DNA from: an uncultured Lachnospiraceae bacterium
Lineage (GTDB): Bacteria > Bacillota > Clostridia > Lachnospirales > Lachnospiraceae
DNA length: 64,000 bases
Direction: 5' to 3'
NCBI GenBank assembly: GCA_947626435.1
Contig: CANQSB010000001.1
Coordinates: forward strand, 1 to 64,000
Shown here: piece by piece, positions 26,983-36,197 of the stretch
Layout of the letters: each line of letters begins with the position of its first letter
How positions within the stretch are numbered: position 1 is the stretch's first letter
Notes under the pieces: model-generated
Seen by the model: the letters and a program-made list of their open reading frames with translations, nothing else
What the model was told of the DNA's origin: nothing
Database searches by the model: none
Program-made: the position numbers and the translations under genes

Positions 26983-27960
26983 TTACTCACAATCTTTGCA
27001 AATTCCATACTTAATCATAAGTTGCTGCTGATATTCTGTATCATGCACTGCTCGCTTTAAGTCATCTATCCGATTCTCCTCCAACAAAATAGCGACAAGT
27101 CTGTTGATTTCGTTGCGACCATGTTCTTCCCCAATAGCAATTCCGCGTTTTTCCCCGATAGCGATTCCATGTTCTTTACCTATGGCAATGCCACGCTTTT
27201 CCCCAATAGCAATTCCGCGTTCTTCCCCGATAGCAATCCCCCTATTTTCAATTTTATCCAAAATCTCACACATTTTAATCCCCTCCCGCTTTTCTGTTTC
27301 CTGCAATGATTCCAAAACTTCATAATATCTCTTATCGCCAGTCAATGCCTGCAGCAATTTCAAAAATTCATCTATGTGTTTAATCGTTTGTGCGTTCGGA
27401 ATATAGTCCGAGCCTTTGCGCTTGTTGACAAAATATTCGGCAATAATGCGGAAATCACTATGGAAATTGTCGAGCTTATCGTCTAAAAAAGCGACTTCCA
27501 CAAGATTTATTTTATAGTCATTTACATATGGTTTCAGCCTTTCAGGGATTGTCAGACATTCATGCAGGCTGCGCGGCTGATTCCAGTGTTTTGTGCCGAA
27601 ATACAGTACAATGGTGACAACCGGATATTTTATCTTGCCCTTATTGTGGCTTAGCAACTGCCCTCGATATGACGCGCCGTCATATCCAATAATTCGCATT
27701 GGCATATATGGTTCTGCCTCTGTTTCATGTTCAAAACCGTAGAGCGCGAAACAAACCCCAGATGGAATCCAGCTTTTGGATACGTCGCGTTCTTGTTCAT
27801 GGATTTTGCTGTTAAATTTGTACTGGCTTTTATCCTTGACGTTTTCCAGCGCATTTTCGGATACGATTTGTTCGCCGTCAAACAATACACCATTTATAAT
27901 GTCAGCAAACACATCATTATAATCAGCCAATATTTTCTCAGTAATATCTTTTGCGCCCAT
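26983..27960 (-). CDS. Rpn-family recombination-promoting nuclease/transposase-like protein
   Basis: The 325-residue protein starts at ATG after AAAAGGAG. The N-terminal PD-(D/E)XK region (about 1-215) has the typical start YNDVFADIINGVLFDGEQIV, plus VVTIVLYFGTKHW and VEVAFLDD. A tract of GIAIGE(E/K)(R/H) repeats (about 243-283) leads to a helical tail. Rpn (YhgA-like) proteins are DNA endonucleases that promote recA-independent recombination in E. coli. Their C-terminal repeats vary in number between copies, as here. It lies beside a partial tandem duplicate and within the pilin island. Confidence 0.82.
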   Translation of the reverse strand: MGAKDITEKILADYNDVFADIINGVLFDGEQIVSENALENVKDKSQYKFNSKIHEQERDVSKSWIPSGVCFALYGFEHETEAEPYMPMRIIGYDGASYRGQLLSHNKGKIKYPVVTIVLYFGTKHWNQPRSLHECLTIPERLKPYVNDYKINLVEVAFLDDKLDNFHSDFRIIAEYFVNKRKGSDYIPNAQTIKHIDEFLKLLQALTGDKRYYEVLESLQETEKREGIKMCEILDKIENRGIAIGEERGIAIGEKRGIAIGKEHGIAIGEKRGIAIGEEHGRNEINRLVAILLEENRIDDLKRAVHDTEYQQQLMIKYGICKDCE

Positions 27961-28123
27961 TCACAAACTCCTTTTATTATATAGTAACATAACTTGTGCC
28001 TTTCTGCCATAATTTAATGCAGTGAACTTATGTTCTTGTGTATTTTACCAAACTATTGTTCTAAAGTCAATATAAAATTAGAACATATATTCTTTTTGTG
28101 AAATGATTATGCAAAATTGCAAC

Positions 28124-29155
28124 TTATACCAAATCAGGCGATTGGATTTTGTTGATTTCCGTTTTCAGTTCATCGAAAGTTCTATGACCGTATACCGACT
28201 TTTCAATATCTTTTCCAAGGGAATGTCCCATCAACATTCGTTTGGAAAGGTCGTCTACTCCATATTTGTCGCAAAGCCATGAAAATGTATGTCGGCAGTC
28301 GTGCGGCGTGTGCTTTGTGCCCGAATTGGATGTCGCCAAGCCGAGAGAGTTAAGCGTTTTATAAAAGTTTTTACGGAATTTATTTACTGCAAAAACTTCA
28401 TTCCCCGATAAATATTTTGCAGCGAAGTCTTTTGCAAAAGCTTGTACTGCGGGATGTAGCGGGACGATTCTGTTTTTGCTTACGGCAGTTTTCACGCCTC
28501 CTTTAAAATATTGTTCCGTTTCATTATATTGTATTGTCCGATAGGCTGAAATGCGAAAACCTGTATATATCATCAAAAGAATAATTTTGACAATTTCTTT
28601 GTCGCGATTTTTCCAAAGAATTTTCAGCGCTCTTGATGAAAAAGGCACGCCGTTTTCGTCATCGTCGGGAATGTTTATGCGGACGAACTGTGAATAGTCC
28701 TTTTCGACAATATCATTTTGAATGGCATAGGCATACATTCCCCTGAAAAGTGAAACAATCAGCTCAAGGCTTGAATGTTTCAAAGGACATGTGTCGATGA
28801 TTTCCTGCAAATCATTTTTTCTTAAATCTGCAAATCTCATTTCGTGAAGTTTTTGACAGTTTTTAAACGCCGCGTGGGCGGAATACCCTGCTGATGTTGA
28901 CAATTTTCTTTTAGAATTTGTGTACTTGCTTTCAAAATACTGTTCGTACAACTCTGCAAAAGTGATATTCATGTATTGGGCGGCTGGAGCACTATGATGG
29001 TTCGAAAGTATGGTATAGCAAAGCTGCGCAAGATTCGGAAACAGCTTATCCGTCGCGGATATTTCTGCCGGGTGCACCGGATATCCGCATAGTGGGCACA
29101 AAATAGCCTTGTCAGAAATAGATTTCCCACATTCGGGACATGGAAATAATGCCAT
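28124..29155 (-). CDS. Tyrosine recombinase with an N-terminal zinc ribbon
   Basis: The 343-residue integrase-fold protein has all catalytic residues: Arg201 (YTGFRISA), Lys223, His285 and Arg288 (HDCRHTF), His311 (LMGHSL) and Tyr322 (VYGHRTF). The first 25 residues are a zinc ribbon with CPEC and CPLC pairs (Cys6, 9, 20, 23), an uncommon addition. A core-binding SAM-like domain lies at about 65-155. A clear AGGAGG precedes the ATG. It lies between pilin cassettes 2 and 3, with no other phage or ICE genes close by. It may act on the pilin island, but no target sites are proven. Confidence 0.9.
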   Translation of the reverse strand: MALFPCPECGKSISDKAILCPLCGYPVHPAEISATDKLFPNLAQLCYTILSNHHSAPAAQYMNITFAELYEQYFESKYTNSKRKLSTSAGYSAHAAFKNCQKLHEMRFADLRKNDLQEIIDTCPLKHSSLELIVSLFRGMYAYAIQNDIVEKDYSQFVRINIPDDDENGVPFSSRALKILWKNRDKEIVKIILLMIYTGFRISAYRTIQYNETEQYFKGGVKTAVSKNRIVPLHPAVQAFAKDFAAKYLSGNEVFAVNKFRKNFYKTLNSLGLATSNSGTKHTPHDCRHTFSWLCDKYGVDDLSKRMLMGHSLGKDIEKSVYGHRTFDELKTEINKIQSPDLV

Positions 29156-29375
29156 ATAAAATGACCTCCTTAATAAAATTATCTTATAAAATCAAGTAGG
29201 GCTATCGCTTTAACGAATGGAATTTCGTGAAGCGTCAGCCCCTTGATTTTTACTTGTTTTTTCAAATTTACACTGTTGGTTTGGGTGTTTTTATTGCTTT
29301 TGTTTATATTATACGGTTGGTGAATTGCTTTAGCAATATTGAGCCGGGAATACCGTTTATTTTGATAAAAGGCGA

Positions 29376-29700
29376 TTTAACCGCCCCCTAAGTATAATAT
29401 ATGTATAAGAAATAAGCGGCTGCAACAGGAGGATTTTTTACTTTATATGGTGTATTTTTATGGAATATACTATGCAGTCAGCGGTACATATGAATTATCC
29501 ACTGGGTACAGGCATTAGATTTTTGCCAGATAACGGGGGAAGTTGTGTGCGTGTACAGTATGATTGGAAACTGTTGTTTATCGGTCAGTGTGGATAAAAT
29601 TTTAATGTAACTGTCAACCAAGTATCATGATTGAGCAAATGTTGCGTACATGGATTATAGCAGTTGCTTAGTCAAAAAAAATTAACAATGGAAAGGATAT
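29376..29700 (+). promoter_or_regulatory. Promoter and structured leader of pilin cassette 3
   Basis: The -10 TATAAT is at 29393-29398, with the conserved TTTAACCGCCCCCTAAG just before it. The leader is the most diverged of the three, yet the hairpin at 29450-29470 still forms 8 pairs. Relative to cassette 1 it has a C-G to U-A double change and wobble changes. The stem 29629-29637 with 29665-29673 also keeps pairing. Conserved single-stranded blocks include GTAACTGTCAACCAA and GGTACATATGA. Confidence 0.7.
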
Positions 29701-30171
29701 GTGAATCCAATGAACAAATTAAATGAACTAAAAGAAAAGAAACTTGATAACAAAGGTTTCTCTCTTGTGGAGTTAATCATTGTTATCGCAATTATGGCAA
29801 TTCTGATTGGCGTGTTAGCGCCTCAGTACATGAGGTATGTAGAACGGTCAAGAGAGGCAACAGATGTTGATGCTATTGATTCTGTAGTTTCGGCAGTGGC
29901 AACTATTTTAGCAGATCCAATGAATAAGTCTGATACGGCTACTATAACGCCGAATACAAATGGTGTAGTAACGGCAGTTCTTAAGGCCGGTGATGCTGCA
30001 TCGACTGATGGTGATACAGCACTAAAGGAGATTATTCCTCAGATGCCTACGCTGAAAAGCAGCGCGTATAAAAAAGACTGGGAAATTACTTTTAAATCAA
30101 ATGGTGAAGTGAATGTCACTCCTAAGGAGTTAGCAGATGCATTAGGATATAGTTCTCCATCTGGTTCCTGA
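29701..30171 (+). CDS. Major type IV prepilin, cassette 3
   Basis: The 156-residue protein has the shared leader and helix (FSLVELIIVIAIMAIL) with minor changes (YMRYVERSR). Its C-terminal domain is unrelated in detail to the other two (TITPNTNGVVTAVLKAG, then KKDWEITFKSNGEVNVTPKE). No cysteines are present. It stands just before the pilC-pilB operon, facing it convergently. Together with the other two it gives the organism three alternative fibre subunits. Confidence 0.92.
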   Translation: MNPMNKLNELKEKKLDNKGFSLVELIIVIAIMAILIGVLAPQYMRYVERSREATDVDAIDSVVSAVATILADPMNKSDTATITPNTNGVVTAVLKAGDAASTDGDTALKEIIPQMPTLKSSAYKKDWEITFKSNGEVNVTPKELADALGYSSPSGS

Positions 30172-30474
30172 ATAAAACAAAAATTTTATATTTATCAAAC
30201 AATTTGAAAGCAAGTTACTGGAAAAAGAAACTTCTTTTTCCAGTAACTTTTATTTTGAAAATAAAAATGCTATACCCATACATAATTAAATACTGCAATA
30301 CAGAAAAGCACAATACGGAAAATGCACACTCCCAAGCACATCCAAAAACATAAGAATTTGTACGAAACACATAAAATACGAAACAATTTAAGTATGCATA
30401 ACCAAACGCCGAATTTGTACTGCTTCGCACAAATTCGGCGCTCACTCACCTTCACACTAAAGCTCTCTACTTCC
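30172..30474. other. Convergent gap between pilin 3 and pilC, with two hairpins
   Basis: The strong hairpin AGTTACTGGAAAAAG/CTTTTTCCAGTAACT at 30212-30252 ends pilin 3. A second hairpin, GCCGAATTTGT/ACAAATTCGGC at 30411-30442, lies beyond the pilC stop on the minus strand but has no clean U-run. The rest is AT-rich with no gene. Confidence 0.8.
30212..30254 (+). terminator. Terminator of pilin cassette 3
   Basis: A perfect 15-bp stem with a short loop is followed by a T-rich run. Confidence 0.9.
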
Positions 30475-31689
30475 CTACATAGTATCCAGTGCCTGATACA
30501 TCGTCAACATCGGCGCCATACAAGCCGCCACAAGTCCTCCGACAACAACCGCCAGCACCACAATAATCATCGGCTCCATCGCCGCCATTAGCGACTGTAC
30601 CGCCATCTCCACTTCCTCATCATAATAATCGGCAAGCTTATCCAGCATCTCCTCCGTATTGCCGGACTCCTCTCCAATCCTCAGCATATGATAAACCATC
30701 GGCGGGAACATCCCGCAATCCTCCAGCGGCCGCGACAGCGGCATGCCAATCGACACCTGCTCCGCCGCTTCCTTCAAAGCCTCCTTAAAATACACATTTC
30801 CCATAATATCCGCCACAATATTAGTAGCCTCCACCAGAGAAACGCCGGACCCCATCAAAGTTCCCATAGTCCTAGCCATCTGCGACGATGCCGACTTAAC
30901 CACCAGATTTTTAATAATCGGCATCTGCAGCGCAATCTTTCCAAAGAAATGCTTGCCCAAATCAGTCTTGGCAAACGCGCTAATCCCCACAACGGCAGCA
31001 ATCACCGCAATCACCACCAACAGCCAATGCGCAATCAGCGAATCACTCAAAAACACATAAAATTTCGTAATCCAAGGCAAATCCGTCCCCAACTGCGAGA
31101 ACATATCCTCATACGACGGAATGACCTTCACAAGCATAACAATCGAAATAATAATCGCAATAATCAACACCGCAATCGGATAAATCATCGCCTTTTTGAC
31201 AAGCGACCGCGTATGGCTTGAGCGTTCAAGCTGCGTGGAAACTCTCTCCATGGCAATGTGCAGCGTACCGGACGCCTCGCCTGCCGCCACCATATTAATC
31301 ATGATACTCGGAAATACCTTGGGATGCGCCGACAAAGCCTGCGCCAGCGTGTCGCCCTTTTCAATGCTAAGCCTGACCTCGCGCAGCGCCTCTTTCAGAC
31401 GCTTATTCTCCGTCTGCTCATATAGCATCCTCAGCGTTTCAATAATCGTAACGCCCGCCTTGTTCATGCTCACGAACTGCCGGCACATAACGCTAAGGTC
31501 ACGCGGACTCGGCCACCCGCCAATCTCTATATTTATGTCCTGCGTCAAAAGATTCTGCTGCTTAACCTCTATAACAGTCAAACCCTGGCTCTTGATATTG
31601 ACAATAGCCTCATCCTCAGTATCCGCCTCAATAACGCCATTAATCACCTTTCCAAGCTTGTTTATAGCCTGATAACCGTACTTTGTCAT
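30475..31689 (-). CDS. pilC: PilC/GspF platform protein of the type IV pilus
   Basis: The 404-residue inner-membrane protein has two repeated GspF domains (about 60-190 and 265-390), each with hydrophobic helices. The duplicated segments are MCRQFVSMNKAGVTIIETLR and ARTMGTLMGSGVSLVEATN. It begins with the pilus-specific N-terminal strand region KYGYQAINKLGKVINGVIEA. PilC is the platform on which the PilB ATPase drives pilin extrusion. It starts 18 bases after pilB, so the two form one operon. Confidence 0.95.
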   Translation of the reverse strand: MTKYGYQAINKLGKVINGVIEADTEDEAIVNIKSQGLTVIEVKQQNLLTQDINIEIGGWPSPRDLSVMCRQFVSMNKAGVTIIETLRMLYEQTENKRLKEALREVRLSIEKGDTLAQALSAHPKVFPSIMINMVAAGEASGTLHIAMERVSTQLERSSHTRSLVKKAMIYPIAVLIIAIIISIVMLVKVIPSYEDMFSQLGTDLPWITKFYVFLSDSLIAHWLLVVIAVIAAVVGISAFAKTDLGKHFFGKIALQMPIIKNLVVKSASSQMARTMGTLMGSGVSLVEATNIVADIMGNVYFKEALKEAAEQVSIGMPLSRPLEDCGMFPPMVYHMLRIGEESGNTEEMLDKLADYYDEEVEMAVQSLMAAMEPMIIVVLAVVVGGLVAACMAPMLTMYQALDTM

Positions 31690-31707
31690 CTCAATCTCTC
31701 CATGCTC

Positions 31708-33414
31708 TTATATGTCAAACGAAATCCTCACAACCTCCGCCATAGAGGTAGTGCCATCAAGGACATACTCCGAACCGCTCATCCTAAGCGTCCTCATGCC
31801 CTCTTTCATAGCCTGCTCTTTCAATACTTCCGCGCCCTCGCGCTTGCTGATAATCCTCTTGAGCGTCGGCGTCATCTTCATAATCTCATATACGCCGATA
31901 CGCCCCTTGTAGCCTGTACCGTCGCACTTAGGGCAGCCGCAAGGCTCATATATCGTGATGTCCTTGCTCGTGTCCTGCTGCATAAACTCTTTTTCCTCAG
32001 TCGTCGCAAGACGCGGCTTTCTGCACACAGGGCAGAGGCGGCGCACAAGTCGCTGCGCGATAACGCCTATGACGGAATCCGCTATCAGATATGACTCTAT
32101 GCCCATATCCTCCAGTCGCGTGATAGAACTTGCCGCGGAATTGGTATGCAGCGTGCTTACCACCAAATGCCCCGTAATAGACGCCTGCACCGCTATCGCC
32201 GCCGTCTCGGTATCACGAATCTCGCCTATCATGATAATGTCCGGGTCTTGTCGCAGTATCGAACGCAGCGCGCTTGCAAATGTAAGCTCCGCCTTGGGAT
32301 TGACCTGCACCTGATTGATACCGTCTATATTCGCCTCGACAGGATCCTCTACCGTAATGATGTTTACATCGCTTGTGTTCAGCTCACTAAGCGCCGTATA
32401 AAGCGTCGTAGACTTACCGCTTCCGGTAGGTCCTGTAACAAGCAGTATTCCATGAGGATTTTTGATGATGTAGTCAAACTGTTCCAGCTCATAGGGCTTT
32501 AATCCCAGCTGGCTCTTTTCCTTTGTGAGCGCCATCTTCGCCGTAAGTCGCATAACGACCTTCTCCCCAAATACTGTGGGAAGTATCGACACACGAATAT
32601 CATACTCCACATGGTCTACCACCTGCGTGATACGCCCGTCCTGCGGCTTTCTCTTTTCGGAAATGTCCATGCCGCCGATTATCTTGATACGCGCGATAAT
32701 TGACGGGAGGACTGATACATTGTACTTTGCCTTGTTTTGGAGGACACCGTCTATACGGTAGCGGACGCGGATATATTCCTCCATAGGCTCTATATGTATA
32801 TCGGACGCTCTCTGGCGCACCGCGAGGTCTATCATCTCCTTGACGAGCTTTACTATCGGAGAACTGTTTAAATCCTCCTCCTCGCGCTCGTCTTTTTCCA
32901 CATCAAGCTTTTTCTCCTTGGCATAGCGGTCAAGGGCAGTCCTCGTCTCGTCCTGTCCATAGTATCTGTCTATCGCAAGCATGATGCTTCGCGTAGTGGC
33001 TACGACAGGCTCCACCTGATAACCCGTAACTATGGAAATATCCTCCTGCGCATAAGTGTCAAGCGGATTTTCCATCGCAACCCTGAGCGTGTTTTTGTTG
33101 TCCTCGCTGAACGCGAAAGGCATCATTATGTACTTTTTGAGAAGTCCGACCGGAATAAGCGCCGTCACCGCTCTATCTATGTTGATGTTCTGCAGGTCTA
33201 TCCGCTCAAGCCCAAGCTGCTTGCATAGGGCTGCCGCGATATCGTCCTCGGTGATAACACCCTCATCTACAAGAACCTCACCGAGCTTCATGTTGCGCTG
33301 CTTCTGCTTGGCAAGCGCTATCTCAAGCTGCTCCGCCGTAATGGAACCGCTCTGTACAAGCAAGTCCCCCAATCTTATTTTGCTTACTCTTTTTGGTTGA
33401 ATAGTTAAACGCAT
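31708..33414 (-). CDS. pilB: PilB/GspE pilus assembly ATPase with an MshEN domain
   Basis: The 568-residue hexameric extension motor has the Walker A GPTGSGKST (328-336), Walker B IIMIGEIRD (about 393-401), Asp/His boxes and a zinc site of four cysteines (461, 464, 494, 497). The N-terminus is an MshEN-type domain with two repeats, KIRLGDLLVQSGSITAEQL and MKLGEVLVDEGVITEDDI. In MshE this motif binds cyclic di-GMP, so pilus extension may be tied to that messenger, an inference from the family. No PilT retraction ATPase is in the window. Confidence 0.95.
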   Translation of the reverse strand: MRLTIQPKRVSKIRLGDLLVQSGSITAEQLEIALAKQKQRNMKLGEVLVDEGVITEDDIAAALCKQLGLERIDLQNINIDRAVTALIPVGLLKKYIMMPFAFSEDNKNTLRVAMENPLDTYAQEDISIVTGYQVEPVVATTRSIMLAIDRYYGQDETRTALDRYAKEKKLDVEKDEREEEDLNSSPIVKLVKEMIDLAVRQRASDIHIEPMEEYIRVRYRIDGVLQNKAKYNVSVLPSIIARIKIIGGMDISEKRKPQDGRITQVVDHVEYDIRVSILPTVFGEKVVMRLTAKMALTKEKSQLGLKPYELEQFDYIIKNPHGILLVTGPTGSGKSTTLYTALSELNTSDVNIITVEDPVEANIDGINQVQVNPKAELTFASALRSILRQDPDIIMIGEIRDTETAAIAVQASITGHLVVSTLHTNSAASSITRLEDMGIESYLIADSVIGVIAQRLVRRLCPVCRKPRLATTEEKEFMQQDTSKDITIYEPCGCPKCDGTGYKGRIGVYEIMKMTPTLKRIISKREGAEVLKEQAMKEGMRTLRMSGSEYVLDGTTSMAEVVRISFDI

Positions 33415-33692
33415 ATCTTGTCACTCCGAACTTTTAATTTGTATACTGTGCGTGTACCTCTAATACATCCTATCGGTTATCGGTCTGTAAATGCACTTGC
33501 CCATTTTTGTCAAATTTTCGCCTGATTTTGAAACATTTCACAATATCTCAAGTAACAGCCACTAATTAACATATGCCATGCACACTCCGCACATTTTTGT
33601 GCAATTTGCCACAAAAAACTTATTTTCCATACACTTTTCCTGTTAATTATCATAACACCAACAAACGAGAATTTCAATCGTTTATATTTATT

Positions 33693-35858
33693 TTATCTGC
33701 CATTTTCTTGAAAAACCCCACTATTCATCACAGAAACAGCGGCTTTACTATCTTTGACCATAACTGTGATTTCTCCTGTATCCTTAGTAATCAGGATTTT
33801 GCTGCCTATGTCATTCAACGCCTCTATGACCTCCGCGTGGGGATGTCCATAGCTGTTGTCCTCCGCGCAGGAAATTACCGACAGCTTGGGACTTGCGGCT
33901 TCAAGCAGAGCCTGCGTGTTTGAATACCTCGAGCCATGATGCGTAACCTTATATATGTCCACGCCTTTCCCCGACTGCGCCAGATACTCGGCAGCCCTTT
34001 GCTCCCCGTCAGCCTCCGCATCGCCCGTAAATAATGCCGAAAAGTCCTGATATTCAAGCCTCATAATAAGCGAATACGCATTCCTCGACTGCGTTTCATA
34101 GTCCGCGGACGGGTGCAGTACCTCAAGCCTCGTTTCATTGCCAAGCGCATACATATCCCCCGCCTTTGCCGCCATCAACGGTACACCTTCCGTCCGACAC
34201 AGCTCCAAAAGCTCGTAATAAGCCTCATCCCTTATCGCCGCCCCCGCAATCACAAGCCGCTCTATCTCTATGCCCCCGCTCTCCTCCAAAAGCCCGATAA
34301 CTCCCGATGTATGATCACTGTCAAGATGAGTGACAAACACCGCATCCAAGCTTGACACGCCCTCATATTTCAAAAACGGCTCAAGCGTATACTGCGCAAT
34401 CCCGTTCTCCGACGAACTGCCCGCGTCTATCAGATAATGCCGCCTGTCAGATGTTTCTATATAGATACAGTCCCCCTGCCCCACATCCAAAAAGGATATC
34501 CTTAAAGCTCCCGCCGTATTTGAAGCCAGCAACACCACCGCGGCAATCACCAACGGCGCCTTAACCGACGCAACAAGCCTCTTTCCCGCAGTCGCAATAA
34601 AAATCAGCACCGCACAATAGCACACGACCCGCCAGCCATCAGGTCTGCCCGTTACCCACTGCGCAAATGGCAGCTTCAGCGAAAAAACGCTCAAAAGTTC
34701 AAACGCCTTCAATATAATATGGCACACCCCTCCAAAAAAGTACGCCAATAACATCCCCACTCTTCCTATAGGCAATATAGCACAAAACATGCAAAATATA
34801 CCCGAACACATCAAAACAGGCATTACCGGTATTATAACCAGGTTTATCAAATAACTGTATATCGGAAATTCATAATAAACACACAAAAATATCGGCAAAT
34901 GCACCAAAACAGTATTAGAGAAAAAGCAAATACCCACTATCGCCGAAAACGACAGCAAAAATCCCGTATGCAGGATATACAAAGGCTGCTCCATAAGTAT
35001 CAGCACAGCCGCCAACGCCAATGCCGTAAGCATATCATAGCTCCTATGGAAAAATCCCGCCAACAGCTTCACCGCAAACATAATCACCGCCCTCACAGCC
35101 GAAGCGCTCATCCCCGTCATCCTGCCATACGAAAACATCACAAAAACCGATAAACCAATCGCCACCCCTACCGGCAGACGCGCCTTCCTCAAAAACCGGT
35201 AAAGCGACATCCCAATTATAGTAATATGTAGCCCCGATATAGCAAAAATATGATAAATACCACTCCTCCGATAAAGCTCCTTTGCCTCCGCCGCCATTCC
35301 CGACTTGTTTCCCAGCAAAATCGCCTTCATAATACCCGCGTCCTCCTCATCCAGAGCCATCTCCAAAGCCCCCTCCAGACGCCGCTTTATCCCATACAAA
35401 AACTCCCCATAACGCGAATAAACGCCACTCTCCGCCAGAACCTCAGCGCTATACAAAGCCAAATCATACCCCAGCGTCTTATAATAAAGCCTCGCATCAA
35501 ACTCGCCATGATTCCTCGGCACATCAAAACACGCCGCAACACCCCTCACAGCTATCACCGCACCCAGCTTAGGCTCTCTTTCAAATAAAGGATTTTTCAC
35601 ATAACAGATTATTCCCGAAATTTTCCGCACAGAATTTGTTTCAAAGACATTTTGACCAGATACACCAGATTGAATTTTGACATCCTTCAAGTAAATCATC
35701 AACTTGCCATTCTTACATTCCTTTTGACAAACCTCCCCAATATAAACCGCCTCCCCGCCATCCACCACATCCTCATCCAAAGACAGCGAACCAAGCCTCA
35801 AACATACAAAAATCACCGCCACAAACGCCACACAGACCACACACAGCGGCCTCCTCAT
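33693..35858 (-). CDS. comEC: ComEC/Rec2 DNA-uptake channel
   Basis: The 721-residue protein has an N-terminal DUF4131/OB-like region (about 25-160), a multi-span competence membrane domain (about 175-440, with IFAISGLHITIIGMSLY) and a C-terminal metallo-beta-lactamase-like domain (about 455-710, with FVTHLDSDHTSG and VTHHGS). This is the full ComEC layout; the protein carries one DNA strand across the membrane in natural transformation. It starts with GGGAGG upstream. With the ComEA-like protein at 39686 and the T4P genes it suggests a competence pathway. Confidence 0.93.
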   Translation of the reverse strand: MRRPLCVVCVAFVAVIFVCLRLGSLSLDEDVVDGGEAVYIGEVCQKECKNGKLMIYLKDVKIQSGVSGQNVFETNSVRKISGIICYVKNPLFEREPKLGAVIAVRGVAACFDVPRNHGEFDARLYYKTLGYDLALYSAEVLAESGVYSRYGEFLYGIKRRLEGALEMALDEEDAGIMKAILLGNKSGMAAEAKELYRRSGIYHIFAISGLHITIIGMSLYRFLRKARLPVGVAIGLSVFVMFSYGRMTGMSASAVRAVIMFAVKLLAGFFHRSYDMLTALALAAVLILMEQPLYILHTGFLLSFSAIVGICFFSNTVLVHLPIFLCVYYEFPIYSYLINLVIIPVMPVLMCSGIFCMFCAILPIGRVGMLLAYFFGGVCHIILKAFELLSVFSLKLPFAQWVTGRPDGWRVVCYCAVLIFIATAGKRLVASVKAPLVIAAVVLLASNTAGALRISFLDVGQGDCIYIETSDRRHYLIDAGSSSENGIAQYTLEPFLKYEGVSSLDAVFVTHLDSDHTSGVIGLLEESGGIEIERLVIAGAAIRDEAYYELLELCRTEGVPLMAAKAGDMYALGNETRLEVLHPSADYETQSRNAYSLIMRLEYQDFSALFTGDAEADGEQRAAEYLAQSGKGVDIYKVTHHGSRYSNTQALLEAASPKLSVISCAEDNSYGHPHAEVIEALNDIGSKILITKDTGEITVMVKDSKAAVSVMNSGVFQENGR

Positions 35859-36197
35859 AAATCACATCCCTCCCCTCTAATCACATCCACCTCAACCAAT
35901 AAACACCCACCATCCCCATCCACTTCCTCTCCAATACTACCCAGTCCCACCCCACATCCAAACCAACACCAACCAACCAGTCCCAGCAACCAAACATAGC
36001 CCGAGCGGGGTCAGATATCCCATGAAGACCATTGTGGGCGTCGGCACTTAGCGAAATAAGCTGTAAAAGCGTAGCTCCTTTTACAGCGCAATTGAGCTTA
36101 GTGTCCGCTACGCCCACACTAAGCGCAAGCGGGTCTGAATGGGATATCTGACCCCGCTCGGGCGGACAGTCTTCCAATCTATCAGCCCGTCACACCC
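35859..36197. other. Gap holding 165-bp palindromic repeat, copy 1
   Basis: Between the comEC start and the GerMN stop. Apart from the repeat at 35999-36163 it is CA-rich, simple-looking sequence with no supported gene. Confidence 0.7.
35999..36163. repeat. 165-bp palindromic repeat, copy 1
   Basis: The ends are 24-bp perfect inverted repeats (from GCCCGAGCGGGG inward). The interior folds further: GTGGGCG with CGCCCAC, and GCTGTAAAAG with CTTTTACAGC. The same 165 bases occur again at 37246-37410 in the same orientation, apparently without a single difference. ORFs through it are by-products of the repeat. It looks like a non-autonomous mobile (MITE-like) or structured RNA repeat. Confidence 0.92.

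Noticed and set aside
35881-36177. ORFs through the 165-bp repeats (also 37224-37439)
   Set aside because: They share residues only because they cross the same palindromic repeat; there is no ribosome site or family match.
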